In this document: positions 10,043-20,058 of the stretch, one piece after another
How the letters are laid out: every line of letters starts with the position of its first letter
Position numbering within the stretch: the first letter of the stretch is position 1
Assembly: GCF_040869045.1 (NCBI RefSeq)
Contig: NC_090323.1
Location: 175,730,083-175,794,082, forward strand
From: Eurosta solidaginis
Taxonomy: Eukaryota; Arthropoda; Insecta; Diptera; Tephritidae
Length of the DNA stretch: 64,000 nt
Direction: 5' to 3'
Notes under the pieces: generated by a model
Told to the model about the DNA's origin: nothing
Seen by the model: the letters and a program-made list of their open reading frames with translations, nothing else
Databases searched by the model: none
Made by a program: the position numbers and the translations under genes

Positions 10043-11733
10043 ACAAGTAAGGAAGGTTAAGTTCGTGTGTAACCGAACATTACATACTCAGTTGAGAGCT
10101 ATGGTGACAACATAAGGGCAAATAACCATGTAGGAAAATGAACCGAGGGAAACCCTGAAATGTGTTTGTATGGCATGTGTATCAAATGGAAGGTATTAAA
10201 GAGTATTTTAAGAGGGAGTGGGCCATAGTTCTATAAGTGGACGCCATTTAAGGATATCGCCATAAAGGTGGACCAGGGCTAACTCTAGAATTTTTTTGCA
10301 CGATATGGGTATCAAATGCAAGGTGTTAATGAGTATTTTAAAAGGGAGTAATCCTTAGTTCCATAGGTGGACGCCGTTTCGAGATATCGCCATAAAGGTG
10401 GACCAGGGGTGACCCTAGAATTTGCTTGTACAATATGGGTATCAAAAGAAAGGTGTTACTGAGTATTTTAAAGGGAGTGATCCTTAGTTCCATAGCTGGA
10501 CGCCGTTTCGAGATATCGCCATAAAGGTGGACCAGGGGTGACTCTAGAATGCGTTTGTACAATATGGGTATAAAATTAAAGGTATTAATGAGGGTTTTAA
10601 AAGGGAGTGGTGGTAGTTGTATAGGTGGTCGCCTTTTCGAGATATCGCCATAAAGGTGGACCAGGGGTGACTCTAGAATGCGTTTGTACAATATGGGTAT
10701 AAAATTAAAGGTATTAATGAGGGTTTTAAAAGGGAGTGGTGGTAGTTGTATAGGTGATCGCCTTTTCAGAGATATCGCCATAAAGGTGGACCAGGGGTGA
10801 CTCTAGAATGTGTTTGTAAGATATGGGCATCAAATAAAAGGTGTTAATCAGTATTTTAAAAGGGAGTAATCCTTAGATCCATAGGTGGACGCCGTTTCGA
10901 GATATCGCCATAAAGGTGGACCAGGGGTGACTCTAGAATGCGTTTGTACAATATGGGTATAAAATTAAAGGTATTAATGAGGGTTTTAAAAGGGAGTGGT
11001 GGTAGTTGTATAGGTGGTCGCCTTTTCGAGATATCGCCATAAAGGTGGACCAGGGGTGACTTTAGAATGCGTTTGTACAATATGGGTATCAAACGAAAGG
11101 TGTTAATGAGTATTTTAAAAGGCAGTGGGCCTTAGTTCTATAGGTGGAAGCCGTTGCGAAATATCGCCATAAAGGTGGACCAGGGGTGACTCTAGAATGT
11201 GTTTGTACGATATGGGTATAAAATTAAAGGTATTAATGAGGGTTTTAAAAGGGAGTGGTAGTAGTTGTATAGGTGGTCGCCTTTTCGAGATATCGCCATA
11301 AAGGTGGACCAGGGGTGACTCTAGAATGCATTTGTACAATATGGGTATCAAACGAAAGGTGTTAATGAGTATTTTAAAAGGCAGTGGGCCTTAGTTCTAT
11401 AGGTGGAAGCTGTTGCGAAATATCGCCATAGAGGTGAACCAGGGGTGACTCTAGAATATGTTTGCACGGTATGGGTATAAAATTAAAGGTATGAATGAGG
11501 GTTTTAAAAGGGAGTGGTGGTAGTTGTATAGGTGGTCGCCTTTTCGAGATATCGCCATAAAGGTGGACCAGGGGTGACTCTAGAATGCGTTTGTACAATA
11601 TGGGTATCAAACGAAAGGTGTTAATGAGTATTTTAAAAGGCAGTGGGCCTTAGTTGTATAGGTGGTCGCCTTTTCGAGATATCGCCATAAAGGTGGACCA
11701 GGGGAGACTCTAGAATGCGTTTGTACAATATGG
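10043..11733 (+). mobile_element. DINE-TR element A (5' end plus tandem array, 3' block missing)
   Basis: It starts with the shared terminus ACAAGTAAGGAAGG and a GTTCG...CGAAC stem, then the subterminal TACTCAGTTGAGAGC, followed by about 12 copies of a ~130-bp unit (core: tatcgccataaaggtggacc, aggggtgactctagaat). From 10,856 the units form a 259-bp dimer (starts at 10,856, 11,115 and 11,374), with two alternating types that differ at ggtggtagttg versus ccttagttc. The array breaks abruptly at 11,733 and the usual ~1.2-kb 3' block is absent. The minus-strand open frames in the array are artefacts of repetition. The likely class is a non-autonomous Helitron/Helentron derivative like Drosophila DINE-TR1 with central tandem repeats. 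Confidence 0.85.
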
Positions 11734-12141
11734 TAAATGTTCACCGGGTTCACAGCGTACTTTATTGTTGACCTTCCATTAGTAAACTTGCATAAATTTC
11801 TATAGCATTCGTCGCACACAATTTCCGGAGTTTACCACAAGTTAAGAACATAAGCAGTCTTGAATATTTTCTGAAACGAATTAACCACTGTTTTCGTAAT
11901 ATTTTTAAAATTTTTACTTGGTGCGAATAAGCCACAAACGTAACAAAAGTTATTTCCAGTCGGGCACTGCATTTTTTCTCAGATGAAATATATAGAAATA
12001 CGTTTTCGCACAACAGAACTTAAAACAATTGTCAAAATATACGTCTCCTAGTAGCGCAGCTGTCAGCTTATCGGAACAAACACACAAACGACACAGAGTG
12101 TGTTGTATCAAACAATAAATTAAACGAATTTAAATGATGTA
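11734..12141. other. No gene recognised between nested elements
   Basis: Unique-looking sequence between the truncated DINE array and the pogo-like element. It could be original interior of the 9.66-16.63 kb shell. A minus-strand frame of 83 codons has no recognisable motif. Confidence 0.35.
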
Positions 12142-13160
12142 AGGTAAGTGTCCCTAATTTCGTGGTAGTACGTCATTTCGTGGCATTTCGATTTTTTCTT
12201 CCAAACAAGGAATTGGGTGAGTGTTTCTTTTAACTGAAAATTTCATAATAAAGATTGGTTTTTAACGGTGTAATAATTAATATTTTACTAATTTTTAATA
12301 TTAAATCTAATATTAAATATCAAGCCACATAAAGTTGAAAGCTCGGAAAATGAGCCTGTTGTAAGGAGGCCTCTTAAGTAAAGTCTTAAGGAGTCCGGTG
12401 TATTTTGTTAAGCCTGTAAAAATTGTATCTGTAAATTTGCTTTTATGATGATAATTTTTTGGTATTTAGTGAACATTTCTTAAACGTTTCTATTACTGCA
12501 AAACTCATTCCAATAATTTTTTTAACTTTTTTTTTTTAATATTTCTAACCCACGAAATTAGGGACACACTTTTTTATGATGTATCTAATTTCGTGGTACC
12601 CACGAAATTAGGGTAATATAATACTTTATGTTTTTCATATTTTCTTTAACATTTCATAAGAAACGCTATTTTTTTTAGTATTTTAATTATTAAATAAACT
12701 CCCGAGGAAGATTTTGATGTAATTTCGTGGTACACTTTTATTAATCTTTTCGTCAATATTTTAATCAAAAAGCTCTGCGAAGCACAACATTTTAACGAAA
12801 TAATGGCATTATAGAACTTTTGTTTATTCAATAATTTTTCATTTAATTTAAAAAAATGTATCAAGATCTCAACTTCTTTACTATTGTTTTGAATGAATAT
12901 TGATAATATAAAAAAAAATTTGAATAGAAACCTCAAATAACCGCTTAAAGCGGTACCACGAATTTACGTACACCAAATTTTGTGCATGCCCCTAATTTCG
13001 TGGTATACTGCGCATTTACATTTCAGCAGGAAAGCACGCATTTTTGGAGTGGAGTTATTTATGCGCGTATTTTTTCAAATAAATTTAAGAAAACTGCCTC
13101 AAACTTAATTCGATCTCTATTCGCTGATTATTGGGTTAATAACTTAATTTTATAGAAAAA

Positions 13161-13244
13161 ATGACAAAAGCTCTTTACAGAAAAGAAGATTTGACAGAAG
13201 CGCTTAATGGTGTCACTAATGAAAAAAATAAAAAACAAAAATAA
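13161..13244 (+). pseudogene. Possible remnant N-terminus of a pogo-type transposase
   Basis: An ATG at 13,161 opens a 27-codon peptide, MTKALYRKEDLTEALNGVTN followed by a Lys/Asn-rich end, and then TAA. The pattern Y-x3-DL-x2-AL-x2-V resembles the first helix of the psq-type helix-turn-helix that opens pogo/Tigger transposases. The reading frame then collapses into A-rich sequence. The match is short, so it is supportive only in combination with the TA duplication and inverted repeats of the enclosing element. Confidence 0.35.
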
Positions 13245-13779
13245 CAAAAAAAAAAATGTTTTATTAGTAATAATAAATAAAAGTATTTTTTAGAAAAGTA
13301 ACAAGTTACATCAATTGAATAAATTTTTTTATTGTTTATTTTTGTTTTAAATCTTTTTCATTTAATGTTACTTATTTCATATCAGTAATGTCTAAAGTTC
13401 TAAGAAACATTAGATTTAATGAAAAAATATAAAAAAACAAATAAAAAATCAAGAAGAAAAGAACAACAAAAAAATAAAAATAAAAAGTTTTTGAAAAGTA
13501 CGTACATTAAACTAATTTTTTTTACTTATTTATTTTGGTCTTGAAACTCTTTCTTTTCATAAATAAAATAACAATAAAAAAATTGTTTTAAATTTTAAAT
13601 TTCTGAATATGAATTTCAGTAAATCAATTTGTGTATCTTTAGGAATTTGCATTTGAAATCAATTATAACTATTTTTTTCCATAAAATTAGAGTTTAACTA
13701 AATACCACGAAATTAGGGACGCTTTATCACGGAATTAGGTACATCAGAAAATTTTTGCCATGAAATTAGGTACATTTGA

Positions 13780-13835
13780 ACACTACGGACTCAATCAGTC
13801 TATGTGAGGTCCTCATGGACCGGCCAGTTCAACCT
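13780..13835 (+). mobile_element. 56-bp 5'-truncated LINE-A insertion with 12-bp duplication
   Basis: The insert (actcaatcagtctatgtgag ... ccggccagttcaacct) is the reverse complement of the LINE-A 3' end found at 2,070-2,130. It is flanked by AGGTACATTTGA at 13,768-13,779 and 13,836-13,847. Removing the insert and one copy restores a plain end-like site of the pogo-like element (ccatgaaattaggtacattt). This is a clear, extremely short target-primed insertion. Confidence 0.9.
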
Positions 13836-14245
13836 AGGTACATTTGAGGTACTCACACATTTTGATTTATATAAATTAAAACATTTCTTAGTTTTGTTTG
13901 AAAGTTGGTGGAAACTTATCTTATGGGAAAAATTTCCTTTTTTATTCTTCCTTAATTTGTTTTAACGCAAGAGAGGTAGAAAATCAGAAAAATCCTTAGT
14001 ACCACAAAATTAGGGACACTTACCTTAATATTGATTGTGTAATTCAATGTTTCATCTGTCATACCAGTTGTAAGTGTTGTAAAAGTCATAAACAGTTTAG
14101 TGTTAGAATGTTACTATTGATAAACTACATATATATGTAGTAGGATGGGTCGAAAAACAATTTTTTTCGGAACGCTTTAGTAGTTTAAAAATTTAGAGTC
14201 CCTTCATGTTATGCCGAAAAAAGTGAAAAAAAATTTTTTTTAAAA

Positions 14246-16513
14246 ACAAGTAAGGAAGGTTAAGTGTGTAACCGAACATTACATACTCAGTTGAGAGCTA
14301 TGGAGGCAAAATAAGGGAAAATACCAATGTAGGAAAATGAACCTAGGGTAACCCTGGAATGTGTTTGTATAGCATGTGTATCAAATGGAAGGTATTAAAG
14401 AGTATTTTAAGACGGAGTGGGCCACAGTTCTATAAGTGGACGCCATTTAAGGATATCGCCATAAAGGTGGACCAGGGCTACCTCTAGAATTTGTTTGTAC
14501 GATATGGGTATCAAATGAAAGGTGTTAATGAGTATTTTAAAAGGGAGTGGGCCTTAGTTCTATAGGTGGATGCATTTTCGAGATATCGCCATAAACGAAA
14601 GGTGTTAATGAGTATTTTAAAAGGGAGTGGGCCTTCGTGCTATAGTTGGACGCCTTTTCCAGATATCGCCATAAAGGTAGACCAGGGGTGACTCTAGTAT
14701 CTATTTGTATGATATGGGTATCAAATGAAAGGTGTTAATGAGTGTTTTAAAAGGGAGTGGGCCTTAGTGCTATAGTTGGACGCCTTTTCGAGATATCGCC
14801 ATAAAGGTGGACCAGGGGTGACTCTAGAATTTGTTTGTATGATATGGGTATCAAATGAAAGGTATTAGTGAGTATTTTAAAAGGGAGTGGACCTTAGTTC
14901 TCTAGGTGGAAGCCTTTTCGAGATATCGCCATAATGGTGGACCAGGGGTGACTCTAGAATTTTTTTGTACGATATGGGTATCAAATGAAAGGTGTTAATG
15001 AGTGTTTTAAAAAGAAGTGGGCCTTAGTTCTATTGGTGGACTCTATAATGTGTTTGTACGATATGGGTATGAAATGAATGGTGTTAATGAGTTGTAAGTA
15101 AAAGGTTTTTTTCTAAAGTTATATTTTGCGTCAATAAACCAATCCAATTACCACGTTTCATCCCATTTATCATATTTGGTATAGAATTATCGTATTTTTT
15201 TTTCATTTTTCGTAATTTTCGATATCGAAAAAGTGGGCGTGGTCATAGGCGGATTTCGGTAATGTTTTATACAAATACAAAGTGAGTTCAGATAAGTACG
15301 TGAACTGAGTTTAGTAACGATATATCGATTTTTGCTCAATTTATCGTGTTAACGGCCGAGCGGAAGGACAGACGATAAACTCTGTATAAAAACTGGGCGT
15401 GGCTTCAGCCGAGTTCGCCTTTTTTCACAGAAAATAGTTATCGTCCTAGAGTCTAAGCGCCTACCAAATTTCACAAGGATTGATACATTTTTGTCCGACT
15501 TATGGCATTAAAAGTATCCTAGACAAATTAAATGAAAAAGGGTGGAGCCACGCCCATTTTGAAATTTTCTTTTATTTTTGTATTTTGCTGCACCATATCA
15601 TTACTGGAGTTGAATGTTGACATAATTTACTTATATACTGTAAAGGTATTAAATTTTTTGTTAAAATTTGACTTTAAAAAAAAATTTTCTCCGATTTTGC
15701 TAATTTTTATTAAGCATATATATAGTAATAGGAGTAACGTTCCTGCCAAATTTCATCATGATACCTTCAACGACTTCCAAATTACAGATTGCGAAATTAC
15801 CTTCTTTCAAAAGTGGGCGGTGCCACGCCCATTGTCCAAAATTTTACTACTATTCTGCGTCAATTCACATACCAAAATTCATCGCTTTATCCGTCTTTGG
15901 TAATGAATTATGGCACTTTTTGGGTTTTTCTATATTCTCGATATCGAAAAAGTAGGCGTGGTTATAGTCCGATATCGTTCATTTTAAATAGCGATCTGAG
16001 ATGAGTGCCCGGGAACCTACAAACCAAATGTCATCAAGATACCTCCTAATTTACTCAAGTTATCGTGTTAACGGACGGACGGACATGGCTCAATTAAATT
16101 TTTTTTCCATACTGATGATTTTGATATATGGAAGTCTATATCTATCTCGATTCCTTTATACCTGTACAACCAACCGTTAACCAATCAAAGTTAATATACT
16201 CTGTGAGCCTGCTCAACTGAGAATAAAAAGTGGGCGTGGTTATAGTCCGATATCGTTCATTTTAAATATCGATCTGAGATGAGTGCTCAGGAACCTACAT
16301 ACGAAATTTCATCAAGATACCTCAAAATTTACTGAAGTTATCGTGTTAACGGACGGACGGATGGACGGAAATGGCTCAATCAAATTTTTTTTCGATATTG
16401 ATGAATTTAATATATGGAAGTCTATATCTATCTCGATTCCTTTATACCTGTACAACCAACCGTTATCCAATCAAAGTTAATATACTCTGTGAGCTCTGCT
16501 CAACTGAGTATAA
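14246..16513 (+). mobile_element. DINE-TR element B, with a duplicated 3' end
   Basis: The 5' terminus ACAAGTAAGGAAGG and TACTCAGTTGAGAGC are present, followed by about six 130-bp units (14,380-15,090), some shortened. The 3' block starts near 15,110 (tattttgcgtcaataaacca) and carries several gggcgtgg/ccacgccc boxes, an (ACGG)n tract, and the 3' end gctcaactgagtataaa. The last ~285 bp occur twice in tandem: 15,949-16,226 ends in ctgctcaactgagaataaaa, and 16,227-16,513 ends in ctgctcaactgagtataaa. It is non-coding. Confidence 0.85.
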
Positions 16514-16629
16514 AAAAAAACAATTTGATGTGTACATGAAAATCGCTGATACACGTGTATTTTATTTTTTTTCTCTCCTTTCCGAAAAAGTATATTTGGT
16601 TTATAGGACAGAATGTGTGTAACGCAATG

Positions 16630-18154
16630 TTATCAAAAAGCCTGAAATGAATTGTTTCTGGCAAACCTTCCTCTGCTGTTGTTCAAATTGAGCTCCTAGG
16701 TGAGCTCTGTTAATTTTGAAAACACTAGTTTCCCAGATTTACACCTGTTCGTTTACATATCGAACTACATGAGTACTTGGCACTCACCCACTTTTTTATG
16801 CAGGACTGTCACACGTCGTCCACAAAGGCGCTTGATTTAAGTGCTACACCCTAAGGATACCTGCATGTCTGACAGATAACCACACTCAGTACTACCAAGG
16901 GATGTATCCTTTGCATAGTGAACGAAAATACTCATAATAGAAGAGGCAACTACTAGACGTATCCCCGTCTCCGACAAGGCTATATATCAAATAGAACCAT
17001 GATGGGATCCGGCATCACATGACTTAGCCGTATGACACTTAGAAAAATGGGCAAGTTAGCAAACATATACATAGAGAATCAACAAGCCTCTAACTATGAA
17101 CCGAATGTACTTTTGCTATATAACAACAACAAATTTTGTAATGCGACAGCTTTCTTATAAAGTATTGCACTATTATGGCTTCGATCCGTTGCTATATAGA
17201 ACTATATTCTGCGGTATCAAGTCAAAGAAACCGAATGCCAGAGTGTTATCTTTTCTGAAGATCGGTCTAATAAGCTTTGCAGGGAACTGAAAATGAAACA
17301 TATCAGCGCCCAGAAACTCAACAACACACCGACAAGAGCTGTTTTGAAGACCACAAAGATATGGTGATTGCAAATTTCCCTTCCGCTGATTTTCTTCCAA
17401 ACTCTGCATATCCTTAAGTTGTGGTAGGGGCCATACTGAAAATGACAAATCTGGTTGTCAACTATGGGCTTCAGTATTTCAAATATTTACTCTATCTGGA
17501 CCTGAAGCGGCAATATTAATTATTCGCGGTAATTAGCAAGGGTCATGGAATCGATTTTTTTTTATAGATTGGGCAGAGCATACTCAAAATCCCATCTGCA
17601 GGCATGCACTTGTCTCACTATATTTTGCATAAGAGTTCGTGTATGTTGTTTCCATCACCGGTAATCGGAGACGGGGACTCTCTTGCTATCAAGCAATGAG
17701 GGAAGTGTTCCGTTCTAATAGGAATCTCTCGCAGACTTTTTATAATCCGTTGGACCTTCACCTATAACTTTTGGGCACTGTTTGCATCCCAATTACGTCA
17801 TTAGGTCGAGGATTGATCTCAATGAGCAGGAGTGTGAGAGCCGAAAGGTGCTATCAGCGGCTATCCGTTTCAAGAGCACCTTTTCAACAGCAAGCTTTAC
17901 TTGTGTCGCTGTGGGCACCCTCTTCGCCGTACAGAGGGATGTGCATATCTTGGCTGCCACGAGGTATTTACTCTACATAATAAAACTTGTAAATTGCGCA
18001 TGTCCATAGCATTGGTGCTACGACTGCCGGAGATAATTTTTTCGCTACGAAGTATTTTTTTCGCTACAAAACATACACCGGAAGCTTGGTTTGCTTTTCC
18101 ATGCTACTGACCATTGTCATATACTACGTCGCAAGGTTGTAGCCTTTCTCCGTT
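16630..18154. other. No gene recognised
   Basis: Open frames up to 91 codons occur (for example minus 17,448-17,173), but none shows a motif I recognise. The stretch near 17,280-17,450 has a more balanced base composition and could be a decayed transposon coding segment. Confidence 0.35.
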
Positions 18155-18420
18155 GTTGTGGTTGTTGTTGTAGCGATAAGGTTACTCCCCGAAGGTTTTG
18201 GGGAGTGTTATCGATGTGATGGCCCTTTACCGGATACAGATCACGTACGCTCCGGTAACACAGCACCAATAAGGTGCTAGCGCGAACTAGGAACGCTAGC
18301 GCTAGGGAACGATTTACATGACCACATTAAACTTTCAGGCCATCCCTTCCTCGCCAGAACCTCGTCTGTTAGTGAAACGGGATTCGCCGCCCAAGCTGTT
18401 GCTTTCCCTTCTTTGAAAGG
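18155..18420 (+). repeat. Dispersed ~400-bp repeat R400, 5' two thirds
   Basis: It begins ttgttgttgtagcgataagg and carries a strong hairpin (ctccccgaagg...ttttggggag), then ggtacgctccggtaacacag, gaacgatttacatgaccaca and gtgaaacgggattcgccgc. Copies or parts occur at 28,168, 32,620, 40,532 (reversed) and 44,098. It is non-coding. The GTTGTTGTTGTAGC start resembles the reversed 3' tip of LINE-C, so it may be a SINE-like or LINE-derived non-autonomous element. The minus-strand 94-codon frame across it is not considered a gene. Confidence 0.7.
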
Positions 18421-19704
18421 GTCCAAACGTGCCATCAAATCTAAGTCATAACAATTAAAGAGATCATCATCCGAAAAAATAGTTCTCTTACAAGTCTTGC
18501 TGCCACTTTTTTGTTTCATTTTAGGGGGTTTTATGTGACGAATCCCAAGCTCATGCTTCACTAATTGTAAGAGATTAATCGATAATTACAAATTTATATG
18601 GAAGACATAGGCGCACTTAGTAGTGAAAATACTCTGCAACCTTTGGCGATTAAGCCACAGGTGGGCCGTGTTTGTGTCTCCTTCTGCAGTGATCTCAGGC
18701 GTTACACGAGTTTATTGCCGCATCTTGGGAATGCATGCCCAGTGGTACAACCACACTCTATTGCACTCCACAAGCACAGGTAATTCAGAGGATGCAACGC
18801 TTTTCAAATATATAACGAAAGACTAATTCGCCTAAAGTACTTCTGACAGCCCTGTTTTTATAAAACTAACTTTTTACCTAGTATTGTCACCAGAACCCCC
18901 AAATGCACCTTTAAGAAAGAACGTGCTGCTTTTGTTGAGCTCTGAGAGCTTCGTTTTCCCACAACTGTGCATATCAATGCATATAGCAATCCTTTGTTGC
19001 CTTTGCTTTGAATTCCATGTAACTAAAAGAAATTTGTTATGCAGTGATGTTATTATTCGTAAATTAGTGTTATTGTAATTGTTGTAGAACATTGCTGCAT
19101 TGACATAAAATTTGTCATAATCAAGCACCGATTGGCCGGATATCCGTCAATGCTACATATCCTGTCAACATCAAACTTTTCAAAAGCAACAATAACGCAA
19201 TTCATTTACATGAACGTGTACATGTTTGGTGTAAATTGTTGTTGTTATTTTGTTCGATCTTAAAAAATTACAAACATATTTTGTATGTACATTGTCATAT
19301 ATGGATGAACTTTACTTGTTGTGTTTGCAAATAAGCTTATTTCGTATGTGAGTGTGTATGTACCTCTTGTATTGTGTGTTATAATGCCAAACATATGTAT
19401 GCTTGTAGATCATTAAGGTGACTGATAGAAAATCAGGCCTCTTAAGCTAGCCAAACACTCCCAGTCCAATCAAAAAACGAGACCGTACTGCAATTGCACA
19501 GTATCTAGTGAAATTTCGCGTTTCTAGGACGAGGATTGAAAGAGATGGCGGGCGATGTGCACAGTCATTTTATTCAAGGAAAGCTTGACTTGAATTCCAG
19601 TAGATTTAGAACACTCCGAAATCCACTATGTAACATCTCTCCATGTTTTTAAGCTGGTCGACTTCATCTCGGATTGAAATATGGCCATCTTACTTCAGTA
19701 CCAG
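18421..19704. other. No gene recognised
   Basis: AT-rich sequence with repeated atgtatgt-type words, and nothing with a recognisable domain. Confidence 0.4.
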
Positions 19705-20058
19705 ATTGAGTTAGGTTGGCTGGTCCGTGAAGAACTTACATCTAAGGAATGAGTCCATAAAGTTACCAACAATTTGCCCAACGACCAAACAGAAAAAACT
19801 TATCAAAAAACGGAACCTATGTTAGAAAATTTTTCCGTCCTTGCTGCTTATAAATGTGGTAGCTGTATCAATCCAAATAACTATAGCCTTAGACTGGCGT
19901 GCGCAGAACACAAACACTTTACGTGCTCGATCGTTTCCAGCTGCTACCCGCATTTCCTATAGCTGCTATCACTGATGAGGCCTAATCTACAAGCATGTAA
20001 CGTCAGTAGGCAGTGTTCAGTCAGAATACACATAACGAACTCTTCAGTCTCCTCTTTT
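19705..20058 (-). mobile_element. LINE-A copy 3, 3' segment (split by DINE C)
   Basis: It matches the 3' UTR and C-terminal region of LINE-A copies 1 and 2 (ttggctggtccgtgaagaac; tctacaagcatgtaacgtca, cf. cttataagcatgtgatggca at 4,980). It stops at 20,058, where DINE C begins. The same LINE resumes at 22,447 with ggcctaagctcgtaagacct, which corresponds to position 5,030 in copy 2. The LINE therefore predates the DINE insertion. Confidence 0.8.

Larger units (their letters stand above)
12142..14025. mobile_element. 1.9-kb TA-flanked element, pogo/Tigger-like, with many internal end-like sites
   Basis: A 26-bp terminal inverted repeat (AGGTAAGTGTCCCTAATTTC then GTGGTA; one mismatch at the right end) is flanked by TA on both sides (12,140-12,141 and 14,026-14,027), the duplication typical of Tc1/mariner/pogo elements. 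The word CCTAATTTCGTGGTA or a close variant recurs in both orientations at about 12,153, 12,170, 12,551, 12,584, 12,598, 12,720, 12,953, 12,991, 13,703, 13,727, 13,757 and 13,999. The interior is very AT-rich with almost no coding capacity. A short frame at 13,161 resembles the start of a pogo-type DNA-binding domain. A 56-bp LINE stub has inserted at 13,780. Confidence 0.7.
9658..16629. mobile_element. Candidate 7-kb element with ~100-bp terminal inverted repeats
   Basis: The left end (9,658-9,770) starts CACTGCGTTACA and continues through TGTCCTATGAACCAAATATAC and ACACGTGTAT. The right end (16,527-16,629) is its reverse complement with one indel and few changes, starting CATTGCGTTACA. Both are flanked by TTA (9,655-9,657 and 16,630-16,632). 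CACT(G/A) termini with a 3-bp duplication are reminiscent of CMC (CACTA-type) DNA transposons, but three bases in AT-rich DNA prove little. No transposase is visible. The interior is mostly occupied by two DINE elements and a pogo-like element, so this may be a large nested shell. Confidence 0.5.

Noticed and set aside
10338..11610. Repeated minus-strand open frames with LVHLYGDISKRRPP-type repeats
   Set aside because: They fall inside the 130-bp DINE array and change frame with the repeat phase. They reflect the lack of stops in one register and are not a repeat protein.
12142..14025. CENP-B box in the pogo-like repeats
   Set aside because: The repeated word contains TTCG but lacks the CGGG half of the box. 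The likeness is too weak.
18277..18561. 94-codon minus-strand frame
   Set aside because: It is half R400 repeat and half unrelated sequence, with no motif. The overlap is accidental.
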